Below, one piece after another: positions 10,001-16,134 of a stretch of DNA of 56,253 nt; the stretch's first letter is position 1; each line of letters opens with the position of its first letter. The DNA lies in the NCBI GenBank assembly GCA_035361075.1, contig DAOSBX010000021.1:1-56253 (forward strand), in the 5' to 3' direction. Both the position numbers and the translations under genes were made by a program. Under the pieces are notes generated by a model, which did not search any database, was not told the DNA's origin, and was given only the letters and a program-made list of their open reading frames with translations. Source of the DNA: Candidatus Hydrogenedens sp. (GTDB taxonomy: Bacteria > Hydrogenedentota > Hydrogenedentia > Hydrogenedentales > Hydrogenedentaceae).

Positions 10001-10097
10001 GAATTGCGAGAATAACAAAAAGGACTGAAATAAACCTTAACCTATAATTCGGATGTCTTACTACATCTGTTGGAATTTTGTCGGGTATCTGAACGAT
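7011..10097 (-). CDS. AsmA/TamB-like envelope protein with a probable AUC start codon
   Basis: This large protein (1028 residues from 10097) is built of repeating beta strands and ends in a region like the AsmA C-terminal domain (GKGSFQVVNGKVETDLFL and following). AsmA-like proteins span the periplasm as hydrophobic grooves moving phospholipid to the outer membrane. The first standard start codon is a GTG at 9956, but that removes the N-terminal membrane anchor, which is encoded in frame just upstream (residues 22-41). The open frame begins after a TGA at 10098-10100. The next codon is ATC, seven bases after a perfect AAGGAG. No ATG, GTG or TTG exists between that stop and 9956. So either AUC is the start, or one base is mutated or misread. 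It follows recA by 28 bp, so the two genes likely form an operon. Confidence 0.8.
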   Translation of the reverse strand: MVQIPDKIPTDVVRHPNYRLRFISVLFVILAILLSTGFLYGRYKILSVKENFERDISKKVNGHLVIGKIIPNGLRGLRIDDIQFRMDYQGIQLQAEIPRTVVHVNWVNLFYREWSFDMIQIAQSDIKVNIKDPSFWENIRSEKNANSAIDLKDISFRVVGERNNIVIQGLIPEHEIQLKKFSFDCYRLSDSSEIRMKLDTTVSYLPEIPDETSLNLDLRFRSLEDFDLRAESNKILLSQIEKVVSFSDILYPEGAITPSLRVAGYPNQTLIIALEAPFEDIKVKSQNVPFQSITGEITALADLKLAEKRLRITTADITSEEFDGSLSGLIFLDKPTPELDITLEVRKIPLEDLITSFTQQQVEKYGNFVLTFDQLNNLRFGVKGTIKKPMLEALADVTNGTIQFNPNTDELPTIQARLELVKIGWVPEGQLPRGTLVLKDGIVEYRPLKIKVDNISATCILDTNELTIDSLSGIYNDSLMTLKGNYKIQEKTGIFTINGTLNGLENLPFIKKDDDVSLSGSATFQTTLHYTPEKISAQLNAELTSADIGYEWWFHKRIGVGATIPELKVDIIPKKSLIIDGIGQLESTPLNARFEYAYFNKKFNLRKVNITSSALDINTASKCLNIPYQGRGGVGKNGSFLWEKKGKNEKYGETMKISVDIDWASFLAKETEIPLEAKDVSVQAFIDERDPNNRTRMFTITAKEATIPPIGVKWLIPLRSKEEAEAERIRKKEPPGPPEYWTFVLNSEKITMLPWEGTNFKGIAYDRPDSSGLDRFSANVGNGTLEGSYSVSSPENVSVLKAQWKNIPVIYLVRHLNLPEAIEGECTGNVEYSLDLDDANTLSGKGSFQVVNGKVETDLFLSRFAPETSSTGIPTTLPFYSLKSDVTMEKDLIKTPNLQFRSEGLQIDGKGQFIIDGDMDYDLSFTFSPQLASQITVIRDSFNIRGHQIIQNLIQNPIQLGFRVHGPSFSPKGQVKELPPLGVTIVSGAAEITTEAFRVIDIPRRILVDLLKIGGSVIGSTTQPQTQK

Positions 10098-10125
10098 TCA
10101 GGGACTCCTTCTTTAATAATTTTAA

Positions 10126-11166
10126 TTACGTTTCCTTCGTTTCAGCAGGATTTAATAAGCCAACTTTCTCTAAGATTTGATTACGAAGTTTTTCGGTTAT
10201 TTCTGGATGTTCTTTTAAGTATCTTCTTGCAGATTCTTTTCCTTGTCCAATATTTTCTCCATTATAAGAGAACCATGCACCGCTTTTTTGAATAATCTTT
10301 TCATTAATGCCGAGGTCAATCAAATCTCCTTCATAAGAAATTCCTTCTTCAAAAAGGATGTCAAATTCAGCAGTACGAAATGGAGCACTTAATTTATTTT
10401 TGACTACTTTGGCACGGACACGGTTTCCTATTTCGATATCCTTTTCTTTTACAGAGGTAACTTTACGAATATCAATACGCATACTGGCATAGAATTTCAA
10501 GGCTTTACCACCTGTCGTAATTTCAGGATTGCCAAAAAAGACACCTATTTTATCGCGAACTTGATTAATAAAGATGACTAACGTTTTAGAACGGCTGATG
10601 GCTCCTGTAAGTCTACGCAGTGCCTGCGACATAAGGCGTGCTTGTAATGCCATATGTTGGTCACCAATTTCTCCTTCTATTTCCGCTTTTGGGACAAGTG
10701 CAGCAACGGAATCAATAACAATTACATCAAATGCATTACTTCTTACCAGATTTTCGCAAATATCTAACGCTTGTTCAGCATAATCAGGTTGAGATACCAA
10801 CAAGTTATTAATGTCAACGCCAATTTTTTCAGCGAAAGCCGAATCTAAGGCATGTTCGGCATCAATATAACAGGCAACACCTCCATTTTTCTGGGCATTA
10901 GCCACCACATGCAGGGCAAGTGTGGTTTTCCCAGAGGCTTCCTGACCGAAAATTTCAACAACACGTCCCAATGGTAAACCACCGATACCCGTCGCAATAT
11001 CTAACGATAAGCAACCTGTTGAGATAGTTTTTATCCCTTGGGTAAATCGCACGTCACCCAAACGCATAAGCGTACCACGCCCATATTGCCGTTCTAATTG
11101 ACTTACCGCTATTTCTAATGCCTTACTCTTTGCTTTTGACTCTTCAGGATTTGGAACTGAGGACAT
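10126..11166 (-). CDS. recA: Recombinase RecA
   Basis: RecA forms ATP-dependent filaments on single-stranded DNA, drives strand exchange and triggers LexA self-cleavage. The 346-residue protein has the full RecA core. The Walker A motif is GQEASGKT (74-81), with Gln where many RecAs have Pro. The ALDICENLVRSNAFDVIVIDSVAAL Walker B region, the MALQARLMSQALRRLTG segment (loop L1 region) and the KALKFYASMRIDIRK stretch follow. The C-terminus is less acidic than in E. coli. A GGAG lies seven bases before the ATG. A promoter with a palindromic operator sits just upstream (11190-11226). Confidence 0.97.
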   Translation of the reverse strand: MSSVPNPEESKAKSKALEIAVSQLERQYGRGTLMRLGDVRFTQGIKTISTGCLSLDIATGIGGLPLGRVVEIFGQEASGKTTLALHVVANAQKNGGVACYIDAEHALDSAFAEKIGVDINNLLVSQPDYAEQALDICENLVRSNAFDVIVIDSVAALVPKAEIEGEIGDQHMALQARLMSQALRRLTGAISRSKTLVIFINQVRDKIGVFFGNPEITTGGKALKFYASMRIDIRKVTSVKEKDIEIGNRVRAKVVKNKLSAPFRTAEFDILFEEGISYEGDLIDLGINEKIIQKSGAWFSYNGENIGQGKESARRYLKEHPEITEKLRNQILEKVGLLNPAETKET

Positions 11167-11189
11167 ATTTCTTCTCCATCTTAGTGTAA

Positions 11190-11226
11190 ATTATAAATTT
11201 AATTTATCATGTGAAAATATTTTCAC
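11190..11226 (-). promoter_or_regulatory. recA promoter with palindromic operator (candidate SOS box)
   Basis: On the minus strand, TATAAT (11195-11190) lies 16 bp after TTTTCA (11217-11212), 24 bp before the recA start codon. The -35 element sits inside a perfect 16-bp palindrome, GTGAAAATATTTTCAC (11211-11226). A repressor there would block RNA polymerase. A second AT-rich palindrome, 7+1+7 bp, fills the spacer (11193-11207). The -10 and -35 match and the palindrome are seen directly; LexA binding is inferred. Confidence 0.6.
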
Positions 11227-11377
11227 TCTATATATTATGCATATTTTATCTTTTATTGTCAATTATACTACGATTAATTACACTTGTTTCATTTTTTCAA
11301 TCAAGACTGATTTTCGTTATGAGAAAATCTGACAGGAAATTATATTTTTTGAGCGGATATTTATTCTTATCAACGTT

Positions 11378-12121
11378 TCATCTACTCTTTTCTTTTTGTT
11401 TGTTCCATAGAGTAATTAGAGCATGATTAACATCATCATAATTAAATGTCCATTGATGGCGAGGTAATTCTTCGGGCAATTTTACTTTAAGCCAGCTCAA
11501 ATATTTTTTTCGTGGTACTTCAAAAACTCCAAACCGTTCTAAATGCTCTGTAAACACCTGACAATCAATAAGTGAAATATTATGAATTAAGGCAAATCCG
11601 CATAGAGCAAGAAAAGCAATCTTTGATGCATTTGACTTTCGGTAGAACATGGATTCACCCACAAATAGTGGACCTAATTGAAGTCCATATAATCCACCGA
11701 CTAATTGTGAGTCTTGCCAGCACTCAATTGAGTGAGCATAACCTAAATCATGCATTCGGTTGTATGCTTGTTCCATATCAGAAGTAATCCACGTCCCATC
11801 TTCCCATTTTCGTGGGGTTCTTGCACATGCGTGAATAACTTTGTGAAAAGACGTATCCGCTGTTATTTCAAACGGTTTTCTTTTCCATTCTCGCCATAAC
11901 CGTTGAGGAATGTGTAATAAATGTGTTGGTAAGACTGCACGTGGGTCAGGGGAACACCAACGAATTGGCTCACCTTCACTATACCATGGGAAAATACCCT
12001 TTCGGTAGGCATCTAACAATCGTTGAGGGCTCAAATCTGCGCCATACGCAACTACCCAGCCATGCCATTTATGTTCTGGTGGGAATGGGTCTTCTGCTGT
12101 AAGCCAAATTGTTTTATGCAT
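11378..12121 (-). CDS. aat: Leucyl/phenylalanyl-tRNA--protein transferase
   Basis: Aat adds Leu or Phe from aminoacyl-tRNA to N-terminal Arg or Lys, marking proteins for ClpS/ClpAP degradation. The signature blocks are all present: WYSEGEPIRWCSPDPRAVL, then GGLYGLQLGPLFVGESMFYRKSNASKIAF, then LIDCQVFTEHLERFGV. The length (247) is typical. The start ATG lies two bases after the stop of the upstream methyltransferase, with AGGTAG as ribosome site. No clpS or clpA is in the window. Confidence in the family is high; the N-degron role follows from the family. Confidence 0.95.
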   Translation of the reverse strand: MHKTIWLTAEDPFPPEHKWHGWVVAYGADLSPQRLLDAYRKGIFPWYSEGEPIRWCSPDPRAVLPTHLLHIPQRLWREWKRKPFEITADTSFHKVIHACARTPRKWEDGTWITSDMEQAYNRMHDLGYAHSIECWQDSQLVGGLYGLQLGPLFVGESMFYRKSNASKIAFLALCGFALIHNISLIDCQVFTEHLERFGVFEVPRKKYLSWLKVKLPEELPRHQWTFNYDDVNHALITLWNKQKEKSR

Positions 12122-12123
12122 AA

Positions 12124-12786
12124 CTACCTATTCGGTTCAGACATAACCCCATAAACATCAACATGGCGGTCTGTAACTCGTTCTACGGTTAAAAAATGAA
12201 GTCCACATTGAGATAGTTGTTCCTGAATTTCTTCAGGCGTAAATGCAGATAAAAGTGAACGGAAATATTCTTTTTTCAATAGACTTGATGCATCGCCAGC
12301 ATAGGTATCGACAATTTCTTGGGCTTTCTCCGTCGATATAGGTCGGAATAAATCACGTAGGAACAGGAAACCATTAGGTTTAATAATCCGCTTGATTTCA
12401 TTCCAAAAGGGCATGGGGTCTAACAAATGATGCAATAGGCTATTTGTAAAAACTACATCGATAGAATAGTCAGCAAATGGTAGGAACTTAGCATCACTAA
12501 GTATCCAAATCGGCTTCCTAATTCCAAATTGCTTCTGTGCAAATCTCAACATTGCTTCTGAACCATCTACACCTATAATATGCCAATCCTCATTTCTCAT
12601 AAATGTTCGATACGTAATATCGCCAGGACCACATCCCAAATCGACTGCTATCAGTTCTCCAGACAGAGGAAGGATAGAACATAATTTCTCTACAAATTTT
12701 TCGTTTACATCAGAAAAATCAGTTATCGAATATGCCTCTGCTTCTAATGGGTCGTCCATAAGTTCGGGTTCAGGTTGTCTCTGCAT
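12124..12786 (-). CDS. Class I SAM-dependent methyltransferase, substrate unknown
   Basis: This 220-residue protein has a Rossmann methyltransferase fold. Motif I is AVDLGCGPGD (about 48-57). The acidic residue after strand 2 is in GVDGSEAML, motif II is SDAKFLPFADYSIDVVFTNSLLHHLLDP, and motif III is IKPNGFLFLRDLF. It is close to the Methyltransf_11/25 group, which covers quinone, lipid and small-molecule enzymes, so the substrate cannot be read from sequence. AAGGAG precedes the ATG. The gene is translationally coupled to aat with a 2-bp gap. A 13-bp palindrome sits 34 bp upstream. Confidence 0.85.
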   Translation of the reverse strand: MQRQPEPELMDDPLEAEAYSITDFSDVNEKFVEKLCSILPLSGELIAVDLGCGPGDITYRTFMRNEDWHIIGVDGSEAMLRFAQKQFGIRKPIWILSDAKFLPFADYSIDVVFTNSLLHHLLDPMPFWNEIKRIIKPNGFLFLRDLFRPISTEKAQEIVDTYAGDASSLLKKEYFRSLLSAFTPEEIQEQLSQCGLHFLTVERVTDRHVDVYGVMSEPNR

Positions 12787-12819
12787 AAAAATAGGTCTCC
12801 TTTCCCATTCTAAAAAATC

Positions 12820-12832
12820 TGCATATTATGCA
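12820..12832. promoter_or_regulatory. Palindrome upstream of the methyltransferase-aat pair
   Basis: TGCATA-T-TATGCA is a perfect 6+1+6 inverted repeat 34 bp before the methyltransferase start. Position and symmetry suit an operator, but AT-rich palindromes of this size also arise by chance. Confidence 0.3.
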
Positions 12833-12942
12833 AACCATTAATATAAATTACACTATCGTCTTAACAAATCTCAAATAAATTCAAATTATTTTTGATGGGG
12901 AAAAAAAATCATCTTTCCCTTCTCAAAATATAGGAAGAAGCT

Positions 12943-12969
12943 TATTTAGATGTGTCCTTTTTCTAAATA
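12943..12969 (-). terminator. Hairpin directly after the GH172 stop codon
   Basis: TATTTAGA (12943-12950) pairs perfectly with TCTAAATA (12962-12969). The stem is AT-rich and no T run follows on the minus strand, so it may stabilise the mRNA end rather than terminate transcription. Confidence 0.35.
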
Positions 12970-12970
12970 G

Positions 12971-14461
12971 TTATTCGACTTTTATGCAGTCTAATCCAGC
13001 CATATAACTTGTAGATTGTTCATTTTTACCAATAATTCTCAATTCAATTTTATTTTGTCCAGCCAAGACATTCGCTTTAAATTGAATAGAGTCTCGTACT
13101 ACTTTATCTTTATTATAGCCATCCCATTCCGCTACTTTTTGGGAATTAAGCCATAATTCTACTTTTCCATAATCAGGTGCTTTGGTATACCACAGGGTTA
13201 TTTTTTTATCTCCTGCCATATCTGATGGGACATCCACAGTGGTTACATAATTCCTCGGACCTTCAGGCTTAAACCATAACTGTTTTCCATTGCTCCATTC
13301 ATTCCCAAACCCTGACAAATCCTGTTCAACTACAGTGTCATCTAAATTCTGGAATGCTAATAATCCACTTTCAATTTCAATTGCCCCAGGTTCATAATGG
13401 GTCGCTTGAGCTGGGGCAGATTGAGGAAGTCTATCTTCAGGAGCAGGTAATGGTTCAAACGGGATGTGTGGTTCTGTTTGGTACCAATAAGCAACAGAAC
13501 TAAAATCATCAGAGCGGTCATTTGCATGCCCATGCTCTATAGTTACACGGATAGATTCTTTAAATGGGACTGGGTCAAGGATATGGAATCGATATACATT
13601 CCATTTTTCACCACGTTTATGTTCTCCTCGCAAAGGACAACCAAAGAAAAGATAGCTAAATGCAGGTCCGTAACACCATGCACCGCAGAAGTAATCCTCG
13701 GAACCTGTGCCGTGCAGAGACGGTTTTTCTTCGCCATCCACATAAAACCTGTCGTCACCTTCGCCCCACCAACCATCTGCCCGATTGTGAATGGATAAAC
13801 TAACACCTACATAATGTCCTCTCCCCTTTGCTTCGAGGAAAGTATAGTCGGTTCCTTCAGTGCAAGGATATTCTTGACGGTAATGAGCATGGAAACGTAA
13901 CGGTGTATCTACTTTTCCTATTTGGCGATAGTCTACATAATAATAAAAAGCACCACAAACATCTGTCCCTTCATTTGTGATAGTAACCAACGCACCATTG
14001 GCAAATGGCATATACCAAAAGCAATTGAGAGCATTTGATGTTCCTATCTGAATAGGGTAACTACTGTACGTGTAGTATTGGGCATGTCCTAATCCAAAGA
14101 AATCCCCGATAGGTGACTCTACGGACGGATTTGTTTCACCGTCCCAATACATTCGCAATACAAGGTTCTTTAAATGATTTGGGTCTTTACTGGATATTGT
14201 TACCCATATATGGGTAATAGCACCTGCACCTTCAATTTTTGCCAATGTCCTTGTTTCGCCAATGGCAATAGGTTGCTCTTGCATACCATCGGCATTACCT
14301 CCCGTCCTGTCATAACTTGATATCCGATGTGCTGTAAAATCTTTTTCATCTGCTAATGATTCTGCAAGAGTCTTAGCAACGACTGACGCTGAAAATGTGA
14401 AACCCAATGCAAAACATAATACAAACAGAAATAATGTGTTTAAAATAAAGTTTTTCTTCAT
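12971..14461 (-). CDS. Secreted GH172 (DUF2961) glycoside hydrolase
   Basis: GH172, formerly DUF2961, contains exo-acting enzymes on fructofuranosyl and D-arabinofuranosyl links. A signal peptide spans about residues 1-29. The double jelly-roll core carries GAGAITHIWVTI, ESPIGDFFGLGH and GTGSEDYFCGAWCYG. Glu234 (WWGEGDDRF) and Glu255 (GSEDYF) lie 21 residues apart. That equals the spacing of the catalytic pair I recall for the characterised alpha-fructofuranosidase of this family (Glu270/Glu291), so it should be active. Residues from about 365 on form an extra beta-sandwich with a possible sugar-binding role. AAGGAG precedes the start. The gene lies downstream of the M20 and GH2 genes with a 152-bp gap. 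Its true substrate is unknown. Confidence 0.85.
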   Translation of the reverse strand: MKKNFILNTLFLFVLCFALGFTFSASVVAKTLAESLADEKDFTAHRISSYDRTGGNADGMQEQPIAIGETRTLAKIEGAGAITHIWVTISSKDPNHLKNLVLRMYWDGETNPSVESPIGDFFGLGHAQYYTYSSYPIQIGTSNALNCFWYMPFANGALVTITNEGTDVCGAFYYYVDYRQIGKVDTPLRFHAHYRQEYPCTEGTDYTFLEAKGRGHYVGVSLSIHNRADGWWGEGDDRFYVDGEEKPSLHGTGSEDYFCGAWCYGPAFSYLFFGCPLRGEHKRGEKWNVYRFHILDPVPFKESIRVTIEHGHANDRSDDFSSVAYWYQTEPHIPFEPLPAPEDRLPQSAPAQATHYEPGAIEIESGLLAFQNLDDTVVEQDLSGFGNEWSNGKQLWFKPEGPRNYVTTVDVPSDMAGDKKITLWYTKAPDYGKVELWLNSQKVAEWDGYNKDKVVRDSIQFKANVLAGQNKIELRIIGKNEQSTSYMAGLDCIKVE

Positions 14462-14613
14462 AAACCTTCTCCTTATATTTGTATTTTAAGTTTATGACCA
14501 TTTTACACAAATTTAGGTAACAAAAAAAATTGGTAAAATACACAAAAACTAATGGTCTGTTGCGTTCACTCATAAAAATATCATTTTAAGAACCCTAATT
14601 AAATCATTTTTCA

Positions 14614-16101
14614 CTAATTACTACCTGTATTTTTTAATAAACGGATATAAAATTTGATAGCGGTGGTGTAATTGTCGATACTAAGTCTTTCATTAGTACT
14701 ATGAATTAAATCGAGGTCTTCACGGGTGAACTTCATAGGCTGGAATCGATATGTGTTCTTAACAACGTCCATATAGTTAACTGAGTCTGTCCCACCTAAA
14801 GTTAATGCACTCGCTACAGGAATATTACCCCATATAGCATGAATAGAATTGACAATTGCTTTATACCCTTCGCTATTACGGTCAGATAAACGACTTGCTT
14901 CATCTGTTTTCTCAGGGGAGAACGGTTGTATTTCAACTCGCGGGTCGTTTATCACTTTTTTAATATAGTTTATTACCTTTTCGCTATTATCTCCAGGTAA
15001 CATCCGCACATTAACTACAGCCCATGCGTTTGAAGGGAGCACATTTTCCTTCTCACCAGCGTGGAACAATGTAGGAGCGAAAGTCGTTCGAATAGCCGCA
15101 TTAGCACTCGGAATATTTTCAAGTGCTTTTTTTAATATTCCACCCAATAGCCACAAATTAGAACAAACAACCCGCATCGAGAAATTCATATAAGGCGATA
15201 GGTCTTCTAACATCCAACGTAGTGGACCTTCAAGGGTTGCAGGCATAGGATTTCGTTCTATTTTAGATATGGCATTGGAAAGAATACCAATAGATGTCTC
15301 TTTCGGAGGTTCCGCAGAATGTCCGCCAGCGGTAGTAACCATGAGTTTTAAGGATAAATATCCTTTTTCACCAATTCCAATAAGGGCAGTAGGACCATTA
15401 ATTCCTGGGAGCAGTCCCTCTGTAACTGCCATTCCTTCATCTAAACTAAATTCTGGTCTGATTCCTCGTTCTTTTAATAATTCGGCAACCTTTTTGGCTC
15501 CCTTTCTACCACCTACTTCTTCATCATGACCAAATGCAAACAGGAGCGTCCTTGTCGGTTGATAGTTTTCCTTTAGCAAATAATTTACTGATTCCAGTAA
15601 AGCCATTACATCACACTTCACATCAATAGCACCTCGCCCCCAAATATAACCTTCTGCTACTGCTCCCGAGAACGGAGGGTATTTCCATTGACTCTCAGTG
15701 CCTTCTTCTATAGGAACAACGTCATAATGTGCCAAGAATAATGCTGGTGGTAATGATGGATTTTTCCCTTCCCAGGTGTAAAGTAAGCTGTATTCATTGA
15801 CAATATCTCTTTTTAACGTTGCATGCACCTCGGGAAATGTTTCCTCTAAATATCGTATAAATTTCTTATACTCTTCCCAATCATTTTGCATCTCTTCTTG
15901 ATAAGAGATGGTTTTAAACTGTAATGCTCGACCCAAATTATTTGCTATCATTTCTTTTTCTAATGAAACAGAAACTTCTTCTACTCTGGGGACTTCTTTT
16001 TTATGCCACCTTACTTTTTCTGCTCGAGAAAGGACAATAGCAAGAATTACGATTAGAAGAGTTAATACCCCTACTAATAATAAACGGATAATTTTTCTCA
16101 T
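14614..16101 (-). CDS. Membrane-anchored M20 family metallopeptidase
   Basis: The protein resembles carboxypeptidase S and the PM20D1 group, di-zinc enzymes that cleave or condense N-acyl amino acids and small peptides. A signal anchor spans residues 1-27. Metal and catalytic residues are visible: His125 and Asp127 in AHYDVVP, Asp160 in GRGAIDVK, and the Glu194-Glu195 pair in GHDEEVGG. The dimerisation lid and the C-terminal metal histidine region (LGGTDSVNYM) are present. At 495 residues it is full length. AGGAAA lies before the ATG. The gene starts 33 bp after the GH2 gene, so the two likely share a transcript. The substrate is not predictable. Confidence 0.88.
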   Translation of the reverse strand: MRKIIRLLLVGVLTLLIVILAIVLSRAEKVRWHKKEVPRVEEVSVSLEKEMIANNLGRALQFKTISYQEEMQNDWEEYKKFIRYLEETFPEVHATLKRDIVNEYSLLYTWEGKNPSLPPALFLAHYDVVPIEEGTESQWKYPPFSGAVAEGYIWGRGAIDVKCDVMALLESVNYLLKENYQPTRTLLFAFGHDEEVGGRKGAKKVAELLKERGIRPEFSLDEGMAVTEGLLPGINGPTALIGIGEKGYLSLKLMVTTAGGHSAEPPKETSIGILSNAISKIERNPMPATLEGPLRWMLEDLSPYMNFSMRVVCSNLWLLGGILKKALENIPSANAAIRTTFAPTLFHAGEKENVLPSNAWAVVNVRMLPGDNSEKVINYIKKVINDPRVEIQPFSPEKTDEASRLSDRNSEGYKAIVNSIHAIWGNIPVASALTLGGTDSVNYMDVVKNTYRFQPMKFTREDLDLIHSTNERLSIDNYTTAIKFYIRLLKNTGSN

Positions 16102-16134
16102 AAGATTTTCCTATTTTAGGTTATAATAACTACT

